DNA of 5,586 bases, taken from Deferribacteres bacterium (lineage in GTDB: Bacteria; Nitrospirota; Thermodesulfovibrionia; UBA6902). This document shows positions 1-5,508 of this stretch, in pieces. The translations under genes and the position numbers were made by a program. Location of the stretch: positions 1 through 5,586 of the forward strand of contig JAUVPO010000140.1 in the NCBI GenBank assembly GCA_030598625.1. The letters run 5' to 3'. How positions within the stretch are numbered: the first letter of the stretch is position 1; every line of letters starts with the position of its first letter. The notes beneath the pieces were generated by a model. It was not told where the DNA came from and did not search any database. It worked only from the letters and a program-made list of their open reading frames with translations.

Positions 1-1
1 A

Positions 2-130
2 AAAGTCGGGGCAACAGGAATATTATTGTCACCGGACCTATTATCCGAAAATACAAGCGCATCTCACATTGCAAGGAATTTAAATGATGCAGTAGAGTGG
101 ATAGTAGAAAGAGAGAACATACCTGACTAA
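2..130 (+). CDS. C-terminal end of an unidentified protein (5' end outside window)
   Basis: An open frame runs from the first bases of the window to a TAA at 128-130 and encodes 42 residues, beginning KVGATGILLSPDLL and ending VERENIPD. It is the only plus-strand coding sequence I accept. The tail looks like the end of a folded globular protein: a hydrophobic strand-like stretch (GILLSP) is followed by an amphipathic helix (HIARNLNDAVEWIVERE). It has no membrane segment and no catalytic motif I can name. A hairpin with a T-run directly after the stop, and the convergent gene that begins immediately beyond it, support a true gene end here. I do not recognise the family from so short a piece, and the coding call itself rests on frame openness and plausible composition. 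Confidence 0.55.
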   Translation, partial: KVGATGILLSPDLLSENTSASHIARNLNDAVEWIVERENIPD

Positions 131-147
131 GCAGGCAGGCTGCTTTT
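129..147 (+). terminator. Short hairpin plus T-run between convergent genes
   Basis: AAGCAG at 129-134 pairs perfectly with CTGCTT at 140-145 around a 5-nt loop (GCAGG), and the sequence continues TTATAATT. The stem overlaps the stop codon of the plus-strand gene and touches the stop of the minus-strand gene, which ends at 146. Because the stem is symmetric it could work in both directions, but the T-rich side favours the plus strand. The stem is only 6 bp, so this is a modest candidate. Confidence 0.4.
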
Positions 148-703
148 ATAATTCAGTCAAACTTAATTCCAAAAGTTTACCATCAATATTTATCATCTTT
201 TTGTATCTGTCGTTGGCTTTATCAACAGCGTATGTGCGCAGATACAAATGATGAGAACGTCCGGCGCTTTTTGTTGCGGTTTCGAAAATTAGTTTATTTT
301 CTCCTTTATAGTGATACGGTTGCTCAATTCTTATGTCCTTTTTTATCGGCGACAGTATTACATATGCATGCTCTTTCTTGTATTTAATGAGACTTAGCAC
401 TCTGCCAAGCATGTTATACTGCGTTTCGTTCTTGTCGCTAATCTCTATAATATTCAACAATTCGCTCAAAAGCTTGTCCCGTTGCTTGATTGCATCAATA
501 CGATACATAATAAAATCGTTATTTGAATACTGAACATCATTTTTTACAAAAAAAGGCATCCCGACTGTAGAGACATATATCTTTTTTTGATCTTTCCCGG
601 GTTCGCGGGCATAGACTTTCGCATTAATCGCGCCAAACAGCAGTACAGCTATTATCGTCATAACGCATATTTTTCGGGACATGTTGTCAGGACTTTTTTT
701 CAT
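146..703 (-). CDS. Predicted exported protein of unknown function
   Basis: This frame encodes 185 residues if it starts at the ATG at 701-703. The frame stays open further upstream to 787, but the extra 28 residues are charged and would overlap the end of the NYN gene. From 703 the product begins MKKSPDNMSRK and then has a hydrophobic core at about residues 12-25 and a cleavage-like VYA ending at residue 32, which is a textbook Sec signal peptide. AGGG lies 9 nt upstream of this ATG. The ATG at 682 has no Shine-Dalgarno but would give a tidier, shorter signal peptide. The mature part, about 153 residues, is rich in Lys, Asp, Asn and Tyr. It has no cysteine, lipobox or recognisable enzyme motif. 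I do not recognise the family. It follows the NYN gene by 43 nt on the same strand and may be co-transcribed with it. Periplasmic or secreted location is inferred from the signal peptide alone. Confidence 0.7.
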   Translation of the reverse strand: MKKSPDNMSRKICVMTIIAVLLFGAINAKVYAREPGKDQKKIYVSTVGMPFFVKNDVQYSNNDFIMYRIDAIKQRDKLLSELLNIIEISDKNETQYNMLGRVLSLIKYKKEHAYVILSPIKKDIRIEQPYHYKGENKLIFETATKSAGRSHHLYLRTYAVDKANDRYKKMINIDGKLLELSLTEL

Positions 704-746
704 TTTATAAATCCCTGCACAGGATTTCTCCATTCGCTCATTATTT

Positions 747-1247
747 TTATTTTTTTGATATTGTCTTTCTTGGCGCTTTGTAAACAAACCAGTCTTCTTT
801 GGTTATTTCATGAAAATAGTCCGCTTCATCAATTAATATCCCGGCAGTTGTTTTTCTTACAGCAGCTATTTCCACCCTTACACCTTCCCCTTTCAGATGT
901 ACGACCAAATCCACAAAATCCGAATCGCCCGACATTATGATAATGGTGTCAACCTTTGAAGCAAGTTGTGTTGCTTTGATCGATAGCGGGATATCAGCAG
1001 ACTTATGACACGGAATAACCGAACCTTAATAGTTTTCGTGCAATCTTTCAGCGAATTTGGAAGAAATGGACTTGCCTTCCCGAAAATAAAGCAGTCTGTT
1101 TAATCCTCTCTCATTCAGCAATTTCGGGATCAACTTATCAAAATTGATCATTGAATTTTTTGATTTGGAGAGTTCATGGATACTCCGTTCAATATTGTTT
1201 CCATCGCAAAGGATAGCTACCGATTGATTAATTGAAATATTTCCCAT
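747..1247 (-). pseudogene. NYN-domain (LabA/PIN-like nuclease fold) protein gene interrupted by in-frame TAA
   Basis: The frame from the ATG at 1247 to the stop at 747 is a single reading frame of 166 codons, broken only by TAA at 1026-1028 (codon 74). Both halves read as one NYN protein. CDGNN (acidic D15) sits in strand 1, RLLYF comes at about residues 51-55, SADIPL (D85) follows, and IIIMSGDSDF (D108, D110) comes near the middle, followed by an EADYFHEITKEDW tail. NYN proteins have a PIN-like fold with clustered acidic residues that bind metal for RNA cleavage, and about 165 residues is a normal length for compact single-domain members. No frameshift is present, so one substitution explains the break; a sequencing error or readthrough is also possible. 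Truncation at residue 73 would remove three of the four acidic residues. The gene starts 9 nt after the membrane-protein gene and has no clear Shine-Dalgarno, so coupled translation is likely. Restart at the ATG at 935 would lose the first half of the fold. Confidence 0.8.
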
Positions 1248-1256
1248 AATTGGTTG

Positions 1257-1721
1257 TTAAGAAGGAGAAAGGAAAAGCTGGTAATATACAAGGCCCGCAA
1301 AGACCATGCCTATAACAAACAGCCAGAATGATAATTTTACCGCCGTATCCGAGCGGGTAAAATTATCATTTGATCTCCTGAATTTTTTATACGCTTCTTC
1401 CTGCTTATTTACAAACAGATAAAACATACATTTCACTAACAGTCTGCTCCCGACAGAATGAAGAAATTGAATAGATACCGCAGACAGAAAAGCCAATCCA
1501 AAATATATCAGCGAAAAGATTAATAAGTATTTGTTTTGTAAAACAGGATTGTTCTTTGCATTAATTAAGACATTCGTTAACCAATATATAAACCCGCCGG
1601 AAAGAGCAATAATCGTTACGGAGAAAGCAAGCGCTGATCCTCTATAATACTTAACATAACTATGAAATTCTTCTCTTTCTTCCTTGGTCCCTTCTCTTTC
1701 TTCTGTGTCTAAGTTTGTCAT
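1257..1721 (-). CDS. Small multi-pass membrane protein of unknown function
   Basis: The product is 154 residues. The N-terminus (residues 1-25) is strongly acidic and basic (EEREGTKEEREEFHSYVKYY) and presumably cytoplasmic. Clear hydrophobic segments lie at about residues 28-51, 65-87 and 129-150. A fourth, less hydrophobic stretch at about 91-104 leads into a basic loop (EEAYKKFRRSNDNFTRSD). I recognise no family motif or catalytic residue. Weak GGA 6 nt upstream of the ATG could serve as the ribosome site. It lies 74 nt downstream of the ABC permease stop, so it may belong to the transporter transcript or have its own promoter; GTGACA and TAGAAT occur 17 bp apart just upstream. The NYN gene follows after 9 nt, which suggests these two are translated from one message. 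Function is unknown; a link to the NYN protein is inferred from spacing only. Confidence 0.75.
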   Translation of the reverse strand: MTNLDTEEREGTKEEREEFHSYVKYYRGSALAFSVTIIALSGGFIYWLTNVLINAKNNPVLQNKYLLIFSLIYFGLAFLSAVSIQFLHSVGSRLLVKCMFYLFVNKQEEAYKKFRRSNDNFTRSDTAVKLSFWLFVIGMVFAGLVYYQLFLSPS

Positions 1722-1795
1722 AACTTTTCCATTCTATCAAATCTTTTTTGATTTGTCACTAAAAGGCATGTCCGGTCTTCCAAGTCAAATATATC

Positions 1796-2602
1796 TTATC
1801 CTTTTAATTCCGGACCAGCGGGGATGCAACGCGCGGATTGATCTGCTTCCTCTCCTATTTTACCACGCCTGGGAAGTAGCATAAATTCATCCCTGCATGC
1901 TTCAGGCCTGTAAGACTCCAGGTCAAACACACCTATCCTTTTCTCCAGCTTTCTGGCAAGATGAGAAAAGCTGTAACATACAAGCCAAAATCCTATTGCC
2001 ATACTAAAATAAGCGGCATACATTTTGTCAGGCTGACGCTGGCTTATAATTATGCCTGTTTGCGTTAATTCAATGACACCGATAATATAAGTAACAGAGG
2101 TGTCTTTAAACAGTGAAACAAAAAAACTCACGAATGAAGGCAGCATCATCTTGAATCCTTGAGGAAGCACAACAAATCTCATGGCCTTATATCTCGACAT
2201 GCCGGTTGACAGCGCCGCCTCAAGCTGGCCCCTGGGCACTGCCATAATCCCCGCCCTTACGATCTCGGCCTGATAAGCGGCGGCATATATGGAGAGGGAT
2301 ACTACAGCGCTCCAGAATATAGTCACACTTCCACCAAAAAAATACGGAAGGAAAAAATAAAACCAGAAAATAAGCATAATCAAAGGAGTTGAACGCACGA
2401 TCTCTATAAATGCAATGCACGGATATTTAATGTATAATCTGCATGAAAGTCTGCTATACCCTAACAGCGCGCCAAATATGAAACTGGAACCTATGGCAAG
2501 GAGCGCCAGTATGATGTTCAGGCAAAGCCCGCCTATCTCCCCTTTCGGATAGGGACCTAAAAGATAAAAATTAATGTTTGCAAACTGTTCAAGCAAATCC
2601 AT
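1796..2602 (-). CDS. Polar amino acid ABC transporter permease (GltK/HisM type)
   Basis: This 268-residue protein is an inner-membrane subunit of a polar amino acid (HAAT/PAAT family) importer. Family signatures in order: NINFYLLGPYPKGEIGGL at the N-terminus, VRSTPLIMLIFWFYF at about 69-83, YQAEIVRAGIMAVPRGQ at about 110-126, and the EAA loop that contacts the ATPase (EAALSTGM from about 128, with LPQ at 146-148). Hydrophobic spans lie near 25-48, 72-90, 94-112, 155-178 and 196-214, the usual five-helix layout. The ATG is 4 nt after the TGA of the preceding permease; GAGGGG abuts the ATG, too close for normal spacing, so coupling is likely (a TTG two codons later would be better spaced). After the usual family end (GVFDLES, near 230) there is an extra polar tail of about 38 residues. 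Substrate cannot be fixed; glutamate, glutamine, aspartate, histidine or arginine are the family's usual ligands. Confidence 0.92.
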   Translation of the reverse strand: MDLLEQFANINFYLLGPYPKGEIGGLCLNIILALLAIGSSFIFGALLGYSRLSCRLYIKYPCIAFIEIVRSTPLIMLIFWFYFFLPYFFGGSVTIFWSAVVSLSIYAAAYQAEIVRAGIMAVPRGQLEAALSTGMSRYKAMRFVVLPQGFKMMLPSFVSFFVSLFKDTSVTYIIGVIELTQTGIIISQRQPDKMYAAYFSMAIGFWLVCYSFSHLARKLEKRIGVFDLESYRPEACRDEFMLLPRRGKIGEEADQSARCIPAGPELKG

Positions 2603-2606
2603 CCCC

Positions 2607-3281
2607 TCATAAAGTTTTTGAATGAGTTATACTGGAAACGTCAATTTTCAGAATTTTCTCAAGCAGTATAATGACTGAAACCATTATGCCTGCCAAAACA
2701 ATATAAAATAACGTCGCTATACTGGTTGCTTCGATACCCCTGAAAGTAAGAGATTCAATCTGCTGTGTCGCCCACGTCAGTTCAGGGGCCGTTATTGCCA
2801 TGCAAAGAGAAGTGTTTTTGAAATTATGGACCATTCTCGTACCGAGAGGAGGGAGGGCAGTCCTGTACATCTGGGGAAGGAGCACATAGAGATACTGCTG
2901 TACGCGGCTCAGTCCAGTAGATATTGCAGCGTCTCTCTGACCATGCGGTATCGACAGCCTTCCGCTACGTAGAATATCCGATACATAAGATGCATTGTCG
3001 ATGGTAAGACCGAGGATTCCTGCCACAACCGGATAATATAAATAGGCATTAAGCTTTGCTCCTATGCTGGAAGGAAGAACTTCCGGGAAAACAAAATAAA
3101 AGAAAAGTATCAAGAACAGTCCCGGGATATTGCGGAAGATTTCAACATAAAGATTACCAAGTATATGAAAAATCCTTATTCTTGAAATCCTCATTATGGC
3201 TATTACGGTGCCGAGGCATAGAGAGGTAACGGTTGTTGTAGCTAATAGTATTAAGGTTATCTTAACACCTGTTATCATCAT
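2607..3281 (-). CDS. Polar amino acid ABC transporter permease (GltJ/HisQ type), start uncertain
   Basis: From the first ATG this is 224 residues, partner of the other permease in the heterodimeric channel. Visible family features are VEIFRNIPGLFLILFFYF at about 46-63, DNASYVSDILRSGRLSIPHGQ at about 95-115, the EAA-type loop in variant form (DAAISTGLS, from about 117) with LPQ at 135-137, and hydrophobic spans near 8-29, 53-68, 83-100 and 187-209. The frame is open well upstream of the ATG at 3281, and the upstream codons read YEFDWSIPFREPYLQ, which is the normal family N-terminus. No ATG, GTG or TTG lies between 3284 and 3341, but AGGAGG sits 7 nt before an in-frame ATC at 3341. A start there would give 244 residues, close to typical, and would overlap the ATPase end by 13 nt. 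The conventional alternative is ATG 3281, with AGGGAG at a long 12-nt spacing. Coordinates follow the canonical start; I think the upstream one is more likely in the cell. Confidence 0.9.
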   Translation of the reverse strand: MMITGVKITLILLATTTVTSLCLGTVIAIMRISRIRIFHILGNLYVEIFRNIPGLFLILFFYFVFPEVLPSSIGAKLNAYLYYPVVAGILGLTIDNASYVSDILRSGRLSIPHGQRDAAISTGLSRVQQYLYVLLPQMYRTALPPLGTRMVHNFKNTSLCMAITAPELTWATQQIESLTFRGIEATSIATLFYIVLAGIMVSVIILLEKILKIDVSSITHSKTL

Positions 3282-3328
3282 CTGGAGATATGGCTCCCTG
3301 AAAGGGATACTCCAGTCAAATTCGTAAC

Positions 3329-4102
3329 TTAACTCGAAGATTCCTGTTCCTCCTCTTGTTTTTCGTCGAAGATGGGAATATGAAAGACACTGCTCATGAA
3401 GCTTTTTGTCCTTGGATGCTGCGGATTTACAAATATGTCGGGAGGGGTCCCTACTTCAAGAATTTCGCCGGCATCCATGAAGACCACCCTGTCGGCCACT
3501 TTCTGGGCAAAGCCTATCTCATGAGTAACAACAATCATTGTCATGCCTTCTTTTGCGAGTGAGACCATTACATCAAGGACTTCGTTTATCAGTTCCGGAT
3601 CAAGTGCGGAAGTCGGTTCATCAAAAAGCATTATCTTCGGCTCCATGGCGAGGCTCCTTGCTATGGCAACACGCTGCTGCTCTCCGCCTGACAGCTGCAC
3701 AGGGAAGGCGTCGCGTTTATGGACCAGCCCGACCTTTTCAAGGAGTTTAAGCGCCCTCTCCGTTGCCTTTTTCCTGTTCAGCCCCCTTACCTTGCGCGGG
3801 GCAAGGGTAATGTTTTTAATTGCCGTTTTATGAGGGTAGAGATTGAAATGCTGAAAGACCATGCCTATTTCAGCCCTGAGAGCGGTCAAATCAGTTTTGG
3901 GATCGGAGAGGTACATCCCGTCAACAATTATTTCGCCGTCATCAATCAACTCAAGCTTATTGATTGTTCTAAGAAGGGTGCTTTTACCGGCTCCGCTCGG
4001 ACCGCATATAACGATCACCTCGCCTTTAGAAATCTCGAGGTTTATATTTTTCAATACATGGGTATTATTAAACCATTTGTTGGCAGTGATGAATTTAATC
4101 AA
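3329..4102 (-). CDS. Polar amino acid ABC transporter ATP-binding protein (GlnQ/GltL type)
   Basis: A 257-residue ATPase that powers amino acid uptake from the cytoplasmic face of the two permeases. All nucleotide-binding motifs are intact: Walker A GPSGAGKS at 34-41, Q-loop Q84 in MVFQHFNLYPH, signature LSGGEQQRVAIARSL at about 137-151, Walker B IMLFDEP with D161 and E162, D-loop SALDP, and switch histidine H194 in VTHEIGFA. The start is TTG at 4100-4102: a stop lies two codons upstream, and MIKFITANKWF matches the usual family N-terminus, so no other start is needed. No strong Shine-Dalgarno is visible, so initiation may be weak. The C-terminus has a Glu/Gln/Ser-rich tail (DEKQEEEQESSS) after the family's usual end; its gag-gag codons supply the AGGAGG that could serve the downstream permease. 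A promoter-like sequence lies about 60 nt upstream. Identity to subfamily is firm; substrate is not determined, and no binding protein is adjacent. Confidence 0.95.
   Translation of the reverse strand: MIKFITANKWFNNTHVLKNINLEISKGEVIVICGPSGAGKSTLLRTINKLELIDDGEIIVDGMYLSDPKTDLTALRAEIGMVFQHFNLYPHKTAIKNITLAPRKVRGLNRKKATERALKLLEKVGLVHKRDAFPVQLSGGEQQRVAIARSLAMEPKIMLFDEPTSALDPELINEVLDVMVSLAKEGMTMIVVTHEIGFAQKVADRVVFMDAGEILEVGTPPDIFVNPQHPRTKSFMSSVFHIPIFDEKQEEEQESSS
3349..3354 (-). promoter_or_regulatory. AGGAGG Shine-Dalgarno candidate inside the ATPase gene, 7 nt before an ATC codon
   Basis: On the minus strand AGGAGG occupies 3354-3349. Seven bases later comes the in-frame ATC at 3341-3339 of the first permease. 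The same bases encode Glu-Glu of the ATPase tail, so the match could be chance, but it is the best-placed ribosome site for a permease frame whose family-type N-terminus begins upstream of the first ATG. Confidence 0.4.
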
Positions 4103-4162
4103 TGTTTAAACCAGCTTTTAAGAAAGTTGAAGTCGATATGGCTGCATGTTGACGCGTCTTTT

Positions 4163-4192
4163 ATTATTTCAAAAGAACAAATGCTTTGTCAA
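4163..4192 (-). promoter_or_regulatory. Sigma-70-type promoter for the ABC transporter operon
   Basis: On the minus strand a perfect TTGACA (-35) lies at 4192-4187 and AATAAT (-10, five of six matches to TATAAT) at 4168-4163, separated by 18 bp. A start near 4156 would leave a leader of roughly 54 nt before the TTG start of the ATPase gene. It lies in the 146-nt gap between the phosphoesterase gene and the transporter genes, where a promoter is expected. Alternative spacing registers of 17 or 19 bp give worse -10 matches. Confidence 0.6.
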
Positions 4193-4204
4193 TGGAACAA
4201 AGCA
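4182..4204. repeat. 8-bp perfect inverted repeat overlapping the -35 box
   Basis: TGCTTTGT at 4182-4189 is the exact reverse complement of ACAAAGCA at 4197-4204, with a 7-nt spacer. The left arm covers half of the transporter's -35 hexamer. This arrangement suits a dimeric repressor operator. It could instead be a weak terminator for the phosphoesterase gene that ends at 4249, since on the minus strand the stem is followed by TTTGTTCTTTT. The stem is AT-rich, so operator is my slight preference. Confidence 0.45.
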
Positions 4205-4248
4205 GTATTTGACACAAATTTTCTTCATTGCCTTGCACAGACAATATT

Positions 4249-4734
4249 TTATAAATCAATCACTTCCGACCGTTTTGTCCGGGTATCGAATATCATGATA
4301 GTCGCTCTGCCGCCGAACCCGTGCGCTGTTCCAGGATTCAGCACCAATGTATTTCCAACCTTCAAATTTTCACAAATATGTGTGTGTCCACAAATGACAA
4401 CATTGTATTTTCCGCAATTAATTAAGGCGTCCTTCAGTTGTGGTTCAGTCCCATGATAACAGGCAAACTTTAAACCATCTTCCTTGATTTCACAAAAATC
4501 ACCTCTTATTTCACCGTTTATTTCATTAAATGCAGCAACCAGCCTTAACTTGTCACCATCGTTATTTCCGAAAATCCCTACGAGTTTTATATCGTTACAG
4601 GCCCTGACAGAATTAGGATTTATGTAATCCCCGATATGCAGTACATATTCGACGTTTTTATTTTTAAAAATTTGAACGCTTTTACTAATATTTTCAAGGT
4701 GATCGTGTGAATCCGATATTATACCTATTTTCAT
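4249..4734 (-). CDS. YfcE/MJ0936-family metallophosphoesterase
   Basis: A 161-residue cytoplasmic phosphodiesterase of the calcineurin-like superfamily. The complete two-metal motif set is present: DSH (D8, H10) in strand 1, IGD (D36), GNND at 57-59 after VGIF, CYHG (H94), and GHTH (H117, H119), followed by the family's NPGTAHGF element at about 133-140. These enzymes hydrolyse phosphodiester bonds with Mn or similar metals; the physiological substrate is unknown for most members. The ATG at 4734 is chosen over the one at 4758 because AAGGAG (4746-4741) sits exactly 6 nt before it and the fold begins directly with MKIGIISDSH. Length is normal for the family. It lies 117 nt downstream of the methyltransferase on the same strand; a TATAAA at about 4768-4773 without a good -35 leaves its promoter unclear. 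No functional link to the transporter is evident. Confidence 0.92.
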   Translation of the reverse strand: MKIGIISDSHDHLENISKSVQIFKNKNVEYVLHIGDYINPNSVRACNDIKLVGIFGNNDGDKLRLVAAFNEINGEIRGDFCEIKEDGLKFACYHGTEPQLKDALINCGKYNVVICGHTHICENLKVGNTLVLNPGTAHGFGGRATIMIFDTRTKRSEVIDL

Positions 4735-4740
4735 AATAAA

Positions 4741-4746
4741 CTCCTT
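4741..4746 (-). promoter_or_regulatory. Strong ribosome binding site that fixes the phosphoesterase start
   Basis: AAGGAG on the minus strand at 4746-4741 is followed after 6 nt by the ATG at 4734. It falls inside the longer alternative reading from 4758 and so argues that translation begins at 4734. Confidence 0.8.
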
Positions 4747-4851
4747 CCCATTTCCCAAATCCCGAAAGAAAGTACCGTTTTATACGTCCTTGCTTCCTTT
4801 AATCCTTAAGCGTAAGGTTATCGCAACTTTCCCATAGATGATACAACAATC

Positions 4852-5508
4852 TTAAATCAAGGTCAGTCTGTAAATCAAAAATGTTTCCATGAAAGTTTTT
4901 TCCTGAGCTATCAATTTATGGTCCCAGCCAAGTTGCCTTGATATTCTTAGAGCCTGTTCGGGTTTTGCAATTGAGGAATAAATCATCTGAATATATCCAT
5001 CCGATTTAATATATTCCTTTGCCTCATTAAAAAATCTTTCAACTAATCCTTTATTAGAATCAAATAAAGCTTTATCGAAATTTGTCTTTGGTATTCCGTC
5101 CATATAAGGGGGAGTAAAGAAGATCACGCTAAATATATGCTGCTGATATAATGGAGAAAAAAGATCTCCTTCTATTACCGATACAATACTCTCCAACCCG
5201 TTTGCCCTGACATTTTTCCGGGCAAACCGGACAGCCACGGGATTAATGTCTATCGCGATAACCCTTGAAGCCCTGTGGGCCGCCGTAATCGCCTGAATCC
5301 CGGAGCCCGTCCCCATATCCAGCACTATGTCTTCAGGATTCACTTTAATGTGTTTCGCCATAAATTTACTTGTATAATAATATCCCGGATTAAATACTTC
5401 CTCTGAGATTTCATAGATATTCCCCAAAACCCGGACCCTTTGCGGCCCATATCTCTGGACTTTTTTTATGAGCCAGACCGACAATGACTGTTTCAGGCGT
5501 GCAAACAT
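4852..5508 (-). CDS. Class I SAM-dependent methyltransferase (HemK/MTS-like)
   Basis: A 218-residue Rossmann-fold methyltransferase. After about 55 N-terminal residues containing YYTSKFMAKHI, SAM-binding motif I VLDMGTGSG is at 62-70, the acidic ribose-binding loop AIDINP at 85-90, and EGDLF (D115) as the next acidic strand end. The motif IV position reads FFTPPY at 130-135. Proteins with this layout (HemK/PrmC, RsmC, 'methyltransferase small domain') methylate amide or amine groups on proteins or RNA and normally carry N/D-PPY; here the first residue is Thr. It is shorter than PrmC and lacks its N-terminal helical domain, so it is not the release-factor enzyme proper; the target cannot be named. 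The ATG at 5508 is the only canonical start after an in-frame stop upstream. A GGAG lies about 14 nt before it, unusually far. The gene is first of its group, with only 78 nt of upstream sequence visible. Confidence 0.85.
   Translation of the reverse strand: MFARLKQSLSVWLIKKVQRYGPQRVRVLGNIYEISEEVFNPGYYYTSKFMAKHIKVNPEDIVLDMGTGSGIQAITAAHRASRVIAIDINPVAVRFARKNVRANGLESIVSVIEGDLFSPLYQQHIFSVIFFTPPYMDGIPKTNFDKALFDSNKGLVERFFNEAKEYIKSDGYIQMIYSSIAKPEQALRISRQLGWDHKLIAQEKTFMETFLIYRLTLI

Noticed and set aside
704..787. 28-residue N-terminal extension of the exported protein from the ATG at 787
   Set aside because: It is highly charged, would place the signal peptide internally, overlaps the end of the NYN gene, and has no ribosome site better than the one before 703.
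333..940. Plus-strand open frames at 333-533 and 587-940
   Set aside because: Both are antisense to the exported protein and the NYN gene and have shadow-type hydrophobic or Phe/Leu-rich composition without ribosome sites or motifs.
1731..1759. GTGACA and TAGAAT 17 bp apart as a promoter for the membrane protein gene
   Set aside because: The -10 would end only 9 nt before the ATG, so the transcript would begin almost at the start codon and exclude the GGA ribosome site. It is possible as a near-leaderless message but not strong enough to list.
1770..1815. GTCCGG/CCGGAC inverted repeat at the end of the permease 2 gene as a terminator
   Set aside because: The stem is only 6 bp with a 34-nt loop, and the following minus-strand bases (ATGCCTTTTAG) contain only a short T-run not directly after the stem.
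3719..4456. Long plus-strand open frame of 245 codons
   Set aside because: It runs antisense across the ATPase start, the promoter region and the end of the phosphoesterase gene, all of which have strong motifs on the minus strand. Its protein has no recognisable domain.
4804..4817. CCTTA/TAAGG hairpin between the methyltransferase and phosphoesterase genes
   Set aside because: The 5-bp stem with a 4-nt loop has no T-run on the minus strand, so there is no reason to call a terminator or operator.
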